Part shown: one piece after another, positions 5,992 to 10,549 of the stretch
How positions within the stretch are numbered: the stretch's first letter is position 1
How the letters are laid out: each line of letters starts with the position of its first letter
Assembly: GCA_017303735.1 (NCBI GenBank)
Contig: JAFLCF010000155.1
Coordinates: 1-10,549 of the forward strand
From: Anaerolineae bacterium
GTDB taxonomy: Bacteria; Chloroflexota; Anaerolineae; Anaerolineales; Villigracilaceae
Length of the DNA: 10,549 bases
Direction: 5' to 3'
Position numbers and translations under genes: made by a program
Notes under the pieces: model-generated
Databases searched by the model: none
Seen by the model: the letters and a program-made list of their open reading frames with translations, nothing else
What the model was told of the DNA's origin: nothing

Positions 5992-7017
5992 ATGATGACG
6001 ATCTCCCAACTTTCCCGCCGCGACTTTCTAAAGATCACCGCCTCTGGCGCACTCGGGCTTGTTCTCTCCGAATTGGGCATGAGAGATGCCTTTGCCGCTC
6101 CCCCCACCTCAAAAGGGCTCGCCCTCTTCAGCGGCGTTCCCATCTACGACGCTCCCGCCGCCAACGCCAACAAAATCGACCTGATCGGCAAAGACCAGGT
6201 CATTGACCTGCTCGGCGAAGTGCAAGGCGATTATTTCGACAACGTCCACAACACCATATGGTATGTTGTGGATGGCGGCTATGTCCATTCTGCGCCGGTT
6301 CTGCCAGTGGAAATGAATTACCAAAAACCAGTCTATCAGATTCCTGAGGGTGGGCAGCTTGCTGAAGTCTGCACGGCATATAGTCTCACGTATCGTTCGC
6401 CCTTTTCACGCGCAAGCAACGCCCACCGCATCTATTACGAATCGACTCATTGGGTACAAAAGGTGATCGTGGCAAGAGATGAGAAAACCGTCTGGTACGA
6501 GATCTACGACAAGGAATTAAAAAAATCCTTTTATATCCCCTCCTATAATTTGCGCCTCATCCCAAATGAAGAGTTGACCCAGCTCTCTCCTGAGGTTCCG
6601 AATGAAGAGAAACTGTTACACGTCGATCTCAAATCGCAGATCGTGACCGCCTTTGAAGGACAGAAGATGGTGCTTTCTGTTCGCTGTGCAAGCGGGCAGC
6701 GCGGAACGGATACTCCTAAAGGCGAATGGTCTACCTATCACAAAGGACCTTCCATTCACATGACCAATCGCGGCGATGCCGTGGCAAATATTTACAATCT
6801 GCCCGGCGTCCCCTGGACGTCTTTCTTCACAGGTTCCGGTCACGCCTTTCATGGCACCTACTGGCACAACGATTATGGACGCCTGCGCAGCAATGGCTGT
6901 GTCAATCTGCCGTCCAGTGTCGCCAAATGGGTCTACCGCTGGACAAGCCCTGTCGTCCCCAGCAATGAAGATTATCTCCATCTTCCTGGTCAGGGAACGA
7001 AGGTCATCATCGAATAA
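5992..7017 (+). CDS. Tat-exported L,D-transpeptidase paralogue with SNGC active-site variant
   Basis: This protein has 341 residues and starts at one of two adjacent ATGs (5992 or 5995); the TACAAT upstream favours 5995. The signal S8-R-R-D-F-L-K14 and a hydrophobic core end in AFA-A (33-36), a good Tat signal with a cleavage site. An SH3-like region follows (about 43-105, GLALFSGVPIYDAP to GGYVHSAPVLPV). The YkuD domain covers about 206-340, with catalytic H287 (AFHGTYWHNDYG) and Cys 303. Where the preceding paralogue has SHGC, this one has S300-N301-G302-C303-V-N. The other segments shared with that paralogue (RIYYESTHWV against RVYYETIHWV; LPGVPW; AEVC) show recent common descent. The nucleophile is retained, so activity is plausible but perhaps altered. 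The final gene-to-gene gap carries a small hairpin. Confidence 0.85.
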   Translation: MMTISQLSRRDFLKITASGALGLVLSELGMRDAFAAPPTSKGLALFSGVPIYDAPAANANKIDLIGKDQVIDLLGEVQGDYFDNVHNTIWYVVDGGYVHSAPVLPVEMNYQKPVYQIPEGGQLAEVCTAYSLTYRSPFSRASNAHRIYYESTHWVQKVIVARDEKTVWYEIYDKELKKSFYIPSYNLRLIPNEELTQLSPEVPNEEKLLHVDLKSQIVTAFEGQKMVLSVRCASGQRGTDTPKGEWSTYHKGPSIHMTNRGDAVANIYNLPGVPWTSFFTGSGHAFHGTYWHNDYGRLRSNGCVNLPSSVAKWVYRWTSPVVPSNEDYLHLPGQGTKVIIE

Positions 7018-7026
7018 TGTGTTGTC

Positions 7027-7042
7027 GAACGGTTCGCCGTTC
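7027..7042 (+). other. Small perfect hairpin with TTCG loop
   Basis: GAACGG (7027-7032) and CCGTTC (7037-7042) pair perfectly around a TTCG tetraloop, 10 nt after the transpeptidase stop. Only TTAATCTT follows, so it is a poor terminator. It could stabilise the upstream message or attenuate read-through into the gene at 7079. Confidence 0.4.
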
Positions 7043-7078
7043 TTAATCTTATATAGAGTAAACAAAAAAGGAAAAGAG

Positions 7079-7654
7079 ATGAATCCCATTTTTCAATTCA
7101 ACCAGTACTTGCTCAAACGCCAGGTCTTTGCGCTGACCGGAAAATTCCGCGTCTTCGACCCGAGCGGACGGTTGCTGCTCTTTAGCGAACAGAAGATGTT
7201 CAAACTGCGCGAAGACATCCGCGTGTATTCAGATGAAGCCAAAACGCAAGAAGTGCTGGCGATCAAAGCCCGCCAGATCATTGACTTCTCCGCCGCATAT
7301 GACGTGATCGAAAGCGCCACCGGTCAAAAAGTAGGCGCCATGCGCCGCAAAGGTCTCGCCTCCATGCTCCGCGACGAATGGGAAGTGCTCGATGTCAACG
7401 ACAATGTGCTCGGCAAATTATTTGAAGATAGCATGGGTCTCGCGCTGGTCCGCCGCCTGCTGACCAACCTTGTGCCGCAAAATTACGACATGACCTTTGG
7501 TGAAACCCGCGTGGGCGATTACAAACAGAATTTCAACCCCTTCACCTATGAATTGAACCTTGACTTCAGCATGGATACCGCCGGTCAGCTCGACCGCCGC
7601 CTTGGTATTGCCGCTGGCATTTTGCTGGCTGCAGTTGAAGGCAGACAACAATAA
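7079..7654 (+). CDS. LURP-one-related / Tubby C-terminal-like protein
   Basis: This protein has 191 residues and no signal peptide. The start at 7079 is set by AAGGA (7069-7073) a few bases upstream; the frame is open further back, but only inside the previous gene. The sequence is a chain of short beta strands with conserved-looking turns: FALTGKFRVFDPSGRLLLFSEQ (17-38), KLREDIRVYSDEA (42-54), IKARQIIDFSAAYDV (62-76), then ATGQKVGAMRRK. It ends in a hydrophobic C-terminal helix (RRLGIAAGILLAAVEG). This layout matches the LURP-one/DUF567 family, related to Tubby and phospholipid scramblase folds: a 12-strand barrel around a buried C-terminal helix. In bacteria its role is not established; binding of membrane lipid is an inference from the fold. 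It probably forms a unit with the 7723 gene, 68 bp downstream. Confidence 0.75.
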   Translation: MNPIFQFNQYLLKRQVFALTGKFRVFDPSGRLLLFSEQKMFKLREDIRVYSDEAKTQEVLAIKARQIIDFSAAYDVIESATGQKVGAMRRKGLASMLRDEWEVLDVNDNVLGKLFEDSMGLALVRRLLTNLVPQNYDMTFGETRVGDYKQNFNPFTYELNLDFSMDTAGQLDRRLGIAAGILLAAVEGRQQ

Positions 7655-7667
7655 TTCTTTGATCGCT

Positions 7668-7716
7668 TTCCTCTTTCTTCTTTCTTGCCAAGCAAAGAGG
7701 AAAGAAGAAAGAGGAG
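7668..7716 (+). promoter_or_regulatory. Inverted repeat that would sequester the Shine-Dalgarno of the 7723 gene
   Basis: CCTCTTTCTTCTTTC (7670-7684) is perfectly complementary to GAAAGAAGAAAGAGG (7700-7714) around a 15-nt loop; T7669-A7715 and T7668-G7716 extend the stem. The right arm contains GAGGAG (7711-7716), the Shine-Dalgarno 6 nt before the ATG at 7723. An alternative 11-bp pairing of the same left arm (7666-7676) with AAAGAGGAAAG (7694-7704) would leave GAGGAG free. The arms are all-pyrimidine and all-purine, and GAAAGAAGAAAG is also mirror-symmetric. No T-run follows, so termination is unlikely. Confidence 0.5.
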
Positions 7717-7722
7717 TTCCTA

Positions 7723-8145
7723 ATGCCACAACCTCTCTTTGCCGGTCTTATCGTAGACGAAAATGAAAAGCCTGTCGCCTCTGGCTTCATTGGCAGCGAG
7801 CCTGCTTACGTGGTGGATGATGATGGCTTCAAACGCCACATCCCTGCCGAACAAGTAGATCGCGCCGTGCTCAATCAAATGGCGGACATGATGAAAGGTA
7901 GTGAAGATGTCCTTTCCGAACAGACCGCCAAAATGCTCGGGCAGGACGATCCCTTTTCGAAAGCGATGATCGAAAATCAATTGAAGAATATCGAAAAGCA
8001 ATTCGATACGCTCATGCAAACCGGCTTCCCTGAAGAAATGAAAGCCTATTTGGGAATGATGGGGTTCAAAGTGGTCATCAACTACCACGGGGATGTGCTG
8101 CGGGTGGAACAGCCGGGAAGTTCCAGCGGGGATGATGGCGAATAA
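7723..8145 (+). CDS. Small acidic protein of unknown function
   Basis: This protein has 140 residues and no signal peptide or membrane segment. I do not recognise a family. The N-terminal part (1-40) looks like a small beta domain (PLFAGLIVDENEKPVASGFIG, then AYVVDDDGFKRHIPAEQVD). The middle (about 45-105) is predicted helical, with Met/Gln/Lys-rich segments (LNQMADMMKG, MIENQLKNIEKQFDTLMQTG) that could form a coiled coil. A beta hairpin follows (GFKVVINYHGDVLRVEQPG) with an acidic disordered tail, SSSGDDGE. The ATG is preceded by GAGGAG (7711-7716) at ideal spacing, but that site is inside a long hairpin. It directly follows the LURP-one-like gene and ends 4 nt before a strong terminator, so it is the last gene of the plus-strand block. 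Confidence 0.6.
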   Translation: MPQPLFAGLIVDENEKPVASGFIGSEPAYVVDDDGFKRHIPAEQVDRAVLNQMADMMKGSEDVLSEQTAKMLGQDDPFSKAMIENQLKNIEKQFDTLMQTGFPEEMKAYLGMMGFKVVINYHGDVLRVEQPGSSSGDDGE

Positions 8146-8148
8146 AGA

Positions 8149-8184
8149 AAAACTCGGAGGTCGTGAAGACCTCCGAGTTTTTTT
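8149..8184. terminator. Strong bidirectional intrinsic terminator
   Basis: AAACTCGGAGGTC (8150-8162) pairs with GACCTCCGAGTTT (8168-8180) around GTGAA. On the plus strand it runs into seven T (8178-8184), closing the 7723 gene. On the minus strand the same stem is followed by GTTTTTCTTTATT, closing the 8196 gene. It separates two convergent transcription units. Confidence 0.9.
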
Positions 8185-8195
8185 AGTTATTATTC

Positions 8196-8651
8196 TTAAG
8201 GAATGATTTCTTGCTGATACCACTCATCATATCGAGTCACACCACCATATTTGAACTCATTTCTTCCATTACTTGATCCATATCGTGTACCAGCACAGGT
8301 CATTGTACCAGCATAAATCGTGTTTGCTGTTTGCGATCCAGAAACTGATCTTGCGCCACCTTGCAAATTTTGCTTTATGGTTGAGCCACATTTTTCTGTT
8401 GCTGAGAAATACGTCCAGCCAAGCGTTATTGAAATTGCAGGATTTGCCGTATAACTGGAAATATCAGCAGCCCACTGAGAGGAAGAAAGTTTCCTAACCA
8501 TCCTGCCACTCCAGGCATCACTATTCCCTGAAAAATTAACCCAAGACATCCTCAACGCCCAACTGCCAAGAGCAGCATAAGCAGGCTGATAGGTAGTGAA
8601 AACAAAGACAAAACACATCACGAAAGTCAAAACTGGGCGAATTATTTTCAT
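8196..8651 (-). CDS. Secreted protein of unknown function
   Basis: This protein has 151 residues. A Sec signal peptide (MKIIRPVLTFVMCFVFVFTT then YQPAYA, cleavage after residue 26) is followed by a mature part of about 125 residues rich in Ser, Thr, Gly, Trp and Tyr (for example SWALRMSWVNFSG, ISITLGWTYFSATEK), suggesting beta structure. The mature protein has two Cys, C88 and C119, which could form a disulphide. No family is recognised. Its ATG overlaps the stop of the upstream membrane protein gene (ATGA at 8648-8651), so the two are translationally coupled and may act at the same membrane face. It ends at the bidirectional terminator. Base composition is AT-richer than the plus-strand genes. 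Confidence 0.7.
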   Translation of the reverse strand: MKIIRPVLTFVMCFVFVFTTYQPAYAALGSWALRMSWVNFSGNSDAWSGRMVRKLSSSQWAADISSYTANPAISITLGWTYFSATEKCGSTIKQNLQGGARSVSGSQTANTIYAGTMTCAGTRYGSSNGRNEFKYGGVTRYDEWYQQEIIP

Positions 8652-9493
8652 TTTACACTCTCCAGAATCTCGGCAATCTCAGATGGCACTTCTTTCACAT
8701 ATTCAACCATTACAAGTTCATTTTTTTCAAACAATACCTTTCCGCCATCTGCCATATTCCAAACATTGCTATACGAAAGCATGGTTCCATCATTCCTATT
8801 GAACACGGCAGAAATACTTACACTTTCAACTTTTCTCTCCACCCCATTCATTGACATAGGTTGATTGAAAACTTCAGTGTAATAAACTTCAAGATATTTT
8901 CCATTCGTATCTTCAAAATCTCTAGATAAGGTTGTTGTTCCTGAACTCTCTGCATCCAACAAAAATTGAAGAATACCTCTATCGGCTTTCCAATAATATG
9001 GATCAAGCAAATCTCTCGTCTCAAAAGTAAAGTTCACCCCCACGCCATCCTTAAATGCAGACTGCTGGAGGATGTTTCCCTTAAGGTCTTTTATAAACAC
9101 TACATCTTGAGTAATCTGACCTTCCTCCCCCACAAAATACCATCCTTCTTCAAGGTATGACATATCCATTAAATTTTTATCAGATAAAACAACGCCGTTC
9201 TCCACTTCTGATGTAACTTGATAAACAGTATATATCCATTGACCTTTGATCAAATTTCTTTCGTTCCAGGATGCGACAAGTTTTTCTACTAATTGGGAGG
9301 GAGCAGGAAGTTGCGTCGTGTTTTCATTTACTGGTGTTGCATTTACTGGAGTGCTTGTTACCACAATCGTATTATTAGGCATCTCTGAAAATTCAGGCGC
9401 TGAATTGCCATATATTCGATCAACTGCGACAAAAAGCCCGCCAAAAATTATCAAGACTAACAAGCTGGCAAAAAGGTAGTATCTATTACGCAT
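8648..9493 (-). CDS. Membrane-anchored extracytoplasmic protein of unknown function
   Basis: The protein has 281 residues when started at the ATG at 9493. It opens RNRYYLF followed by one hydrophobic helix (about 7-24, ASLLVLIIFGGLFVAV), so it is anchored with the rest outside. An Asn/Thr/Pro linker (about 36-65, VVTSTPVNATPVNENTTQLP) leads to a globular region of about 210 residues with many beta strands (GQWIYTVYQVTSEVENG, YLEEGWYFVGEEGQ, KYLEVYYTEVFNQPM), and it ends in an acidic helix. No known domain or catalytic motif is recognised. The ATG at 9505 is also in frame, but GGAG lies 6 nt before 9493 and a basic stretch then precedes the helix. A good promoter lies upstream (9537-9565), and its stop overlaps the start of the secreted protein by ATGA. 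G+C is low (21 of 60 in two sampled rows). Confidence 0.7.
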   Translation of the reverse strand: MRNRYYLFASLLVLIIFGGLFVAVDRIYGNSAPEFSEMPNNTIVVTSTPVNATPVNENTTQLPAPSQLVEKLVASWNERNLIKGQWIYTVYQVTSEVENGVVLSDKNLMDMSYLEEGWYFVGEEGQITQDVVFIKDLKGNILQQSAFKDGVGVNFTFETRDLLDPYYWKADRGILQFLLDAESSGTTTLSRDFEDTNGKYLEVYYTEVFNQPMSMNGVERKVESVSISAVFNRNDGTMLSYSNVWNMADGGKVLFEKNELVMVEYVKEVPSEIAEILESVK

Positions 9494-9536
9494 TTTATTC
9501 TCCATTTTCTTATAAGATAGTTAATCTTCAAAGTGG

Positions 9537-9565
9537 AGTATATAAAAAGCTTATATGGTTTTCAA
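9537..9565 (-). promoter_or_regulatory. Sigma-70-type promoter for the 9493-8196 pair
   Basis: On the minus strand TTGAAA (9565-9560) and TATACT (9542-9537) are 17 bp apart, and each matches its consensus at 5 of 6. The predicted start is near 9530, leaving a leader of about 37 nt before the ATG at 9493. The -35 box overlaps the stop codon of the LuxR-type gene, so the pair can be transcribed independently of it. Confidence 0.65.
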
Positions 9566-9577
9566 CTACGGAAAACC
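9557..9577. promoter_or_regulatory. Inverted repeat over the -35 box; possible operator or 3' hairpin
   Basis: GGTTTTC (9557-9563) and GAAAACC (9571-9577) are exact inverted copies around 7 bp. The repeat covers the -35 box at 9560-9565 and the last codons of the LuxR-type gene. It could be the binding site of a dimeric regulator, possibly the adjacent one. As RNA it would be a hairpin around the stop codon, with TTTTT about 8 nt later on the minus strand, and so a weak terminator. Confidence 0.4.
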
Positions 9578-9798
9578 CCACCGTTCGTAACCCACCATAT
9601 AATCGCTTCACTTCTGCTTTTCACATTGATCTTTTGGTAAATTAATGTAAGGTGCTTTTCAACGGTATTTATGGTTATCCCTAAAGAGAGCGCAATGGTC
9701 TTATTACTGTTACCATGCGCTAATTCTTTCAAGACCTGAATCTCTCGTGGAGATAAAATATTTAGGGGGCTTTCTTGATTTGGGTAATCTTCAGACAT
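9562..9798 (-). CDS. Small LuxR/GerE-type HTH transcriptional regulator
   Basis: This protein has 78 residues and is almost entirely a GerE DNA-binding domain (about 13-70): LSPREIQVLKELAHGNSNKTIA, then the helix-turn-helix IALSLGITINTVEKHLTLIY with the typical TVEKHL recognition helix, then KINVKSRSEAI. There is no receiver or ligand domain, so activity must be set by its own level or by partners. The start is the ATG at 9798: GGGAGG lies 4 nt upstream. An earlier in-frame ATG (9822) falls inside the -10 box and cannot be in the transcript predicted from that promoter. The promoter has a nine-G spacer tract, suggesting variable expression. It is adjacent to, and in the same direction as, the membrane/secreted pair, which it may control. 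Confidence 0.85.
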   Translation of the reverse strand: MSEDYPNQESPLNILSPREIQVLKELAHGNSNKTIALSLGITINTVEKHLTLIYQKINVKSRSEAIIWWVTNGGVFRS

Positions 9799-9820
9799 GC
9801 TTCCTCCCTTCTTTTTCAGC

Positions 9821-9850
9821 ATTCTACCCCCCCCCTTCTTATCAAGTCAA
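9821..9850 (-). promoter_or_regulatory. Promoter of the LuxR-type gene with a poly-G spacer
   Basis: On the minus strand TTGACT (9850-9845), an 18-bp spacer and TAGAAT (9826-9821) form a near-consensus sigma-70 promoter (5 of 6 in each box). The spacer ends in nine G (9835-9827) touching the -10 box. The predicted start near 9814 gives a leader of about 16 nt containing GGGAGG. Loss of one G would give the optimal 17-bp spacing. Confidence 0.7.
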
Positions 9851-9898
9851 GAAAAAAATAGTACTTTAGGTTGATACCTTCCAATTTCTAATATTCGC

Positions 9899-10549
9899 CT
9901 AAACCTTCTCCACCACCCAAAAATGGGACAAGCCCAATATCTTTAGCGGCGTGGCTTCCATGAATTGCAACACGGCGCGGATGACTTTTCCAAAGACGCC
10001 TGTCCGGGCGATGATGTTATCGTAGGCGCCGAAGATGATGGTCCGTTCGATGAATTTTACGGGCAGACCTTCGAATAATTTTTGCATGTCGCGGCGGGAA
10101 TAGACGCGCACATGCGGGGCGAGTTTGTCACGCCAGACTCGCGGCAGATAATTTACGAAAAGCTTATTTCCAAAATAATATTTGCCATTCCAGAAAATGC
10201 CGTGTGTTTCCACGGGATATCCGCGGTTGGGGCAGAAGATGACAGCCCGCCCACCCACCTTCATCACGCGCACCATTTCGGCGATCGCGGAGCGGTCATC
10301 CTGTACGTGTTCGATCACTTCATGGCTGAGAATCAGGTCAAAGGTCAAGGAAGGAAGCGGAAGGAATTCCCCTGCAGCGTTGATAATTTTCTCAGAATTA
10401 ACTTTGGCATCACGGGCGCGGTCCGGGTCGAATTCCAGTCCGGTCACATTCGCGCCGAGTTCGGTCATCTTCTCTACATACATGCCCACCCCACAGCCGT
10501 TCTCCAGCACTTTGCCTTGCATGCGTTCCCCTGCAAATTTTTGGATCAT
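9899..10549 (-). CDS. Class I SAM-dependent methyltransferase, probably 5'-truncated by the window
   Basis: 216 residues are visible, and the reading frame reaches the window edge at an ATG, so the true start may lie outside. A Methyltransf_11-type Rossmann fold is clear: motif I GKVLENGCGVGMYVEKM (12-28) binds SAM, the acidic residue at the end of strand 2 is in GLEFDPD (37-43), then AAGEFLPLPSLTFDLILSHEVIEHV (58-82) and a post-motif segment, EMVRVMKVGGRAVIFCPN (91-108). The C-terminal 100 residues (aromatic-rich, FWNGKYYFGNKLFVNYLP) would define the substrate, which I cannot name; such proteins often act on sugars, lipids or quinones. G+C (34 of 60 in one row) matches the plus-strand genes rather than the AT-rich block next to it. 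Between its stop and the LuxR promoter there is only a weak stem (AGGT/ACCT) before a T-run. Confidence 0.85.
   Translation of the reverse strand: MIQKFAGERMQGKVLENGCGVGMYVEKMTELGANVTGLEFDPDRARDAKVNSEKIINAAGEFLPLPSLTFDLILSHEVIEHVQDDRSAIAEMVRVMKVGGRAVIFCPNRGYPVETHGIFWNGKYYFGNKLFVNYLPRVWRDKLAPHVRVYSRRDMQKLFEGLPVKFIERTIIFGAYDNIIARTGVFGKVIRAVLQFMEATPLKILGLSHFWVVEKV

Noticed and set aside
6776..7078. Upstream in-frame extension of the LURP-one-like gene to 6776.
   Set aside because: It would lie inside the transpeptidase gene in another frame and gives no plausible protein; a ribosome site directly precedes 7079.
6616..7089. Open minus-strand frame of 157 codons.
   Set aside because: It is antisense to the conserved YkuD domain of the fourth transpeptidase and is explained by codon usage of that gene.
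9494..9505. Start of the membrane-anchored protein at the ATG at 9505.
   Set aside because: GGAG is spaced for the ATG at 9493, and the shorter form gives a typical basic N-terminus before the membrane helix. The longer form is not excluded.
9799..9822. Start of the LuxR-type gene at the ATG at 9822.
   Set aside because: That ATG overlaps the TAGAAT -10 box and lies upstream of the predicted transcript start; the ATG at 9798 has GGGAGG at good spacing.
9836..9898. Terminator between the methyltransferase and the LuxR promoter (AGGT/ACCT stem before a T-run).
   Set aside because: The stem is only 4 bp and the T-run starts several bases later; too weak to call.

Overview
The window looks like chromosomal DNA of an uncultured Anaerolineae-type member of the Chloroflexota. 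The evidence is indirect: exported proteins with Thr/Pro-rich linkers after a membrane anchor or lipobox, a cluster of YkuD L,D-transpeptidases in the style I associate with this phylum, a LURP-one/Tubby-like protein, moderately high G+C in most genes (33-34 of 60 bases in two rows sampled), and several starts without a Shine-Dalgarno. No rRNA, tRNA, CRISPR array, transposase or phage gene was recognised.

Layout. Bases 1-81 (minus) hold the N-terminus of a Rossmann-fold NAD(P)-dependent epimerase/dehydrogenase. Genes from 250 to 8145 are all on the plus strand: a lipoprotein with a lectin-like beta domain (250-1032), a probable PD-(D/E)XK-fold protein (1160-2143), an N-acetylmuramoyl-L-alanine amidase (2214-3032), four consecutive L,D-transpeptidase genes (3029-3730, 3931-4854, 4915-5940, 5992-7017), a LURP-one-like protein (7079-7654) and a small protein of unknown function (7723-8145). 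A bidirectional terminator at 8149-8184 closes this block. On the minus strand, facing it, lies an AT-richer block (about 35% G+C in two rows): a secreted protein (8196-8651) translationally coupled to a membrane-anchored protein (8648-9493), then a small LuxR/GerE-type regulator (9562-9798). A SAM-dependent methyltransferase (9899-10549) with normal composition follows and runs to the window edge.

The central plus-strand genes form a cell-wall remodelling cluster. The amidase cuts stem peptides from glycan, and the L,D-transpeptidases make 3-3 cross-links or attach or modify stem peptides. The first transpeptidase overlaps the amidase by ATGA. The first two are membrane-anchored with Pro-rich spacers and share the octapeptide IAKPTYTP. 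The last two have twin-arginine signals, an SH3-like N-terminal domain and the catalytic Cys at the same residue number (303). The active-site signature varies across the four: SYGC, SHGC, SHGC, SNGC.

The most unusual signals are regulatory. (1) The LuxR-type gene has a near-consensus promoter (TTGACT, 18-bp spacer, TAGAAT) whose spacer ends in nine consecutive G, the architecture of a phase-variable promoter. (2) A long purine/pyrimidine inverted repeat before the 7723 gene would hide its Shine-Dalgarno. (3) Degenerate 7-bp tandem repeats occur at three intergenic places, one ending 3 nt before a start codon. (4) Two hairpins are built around stop codons, one with the stop codon exactly as its loop. 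(5) Two dispersed imperfect palindromes (119-199, 3790-3888) share one architecture.
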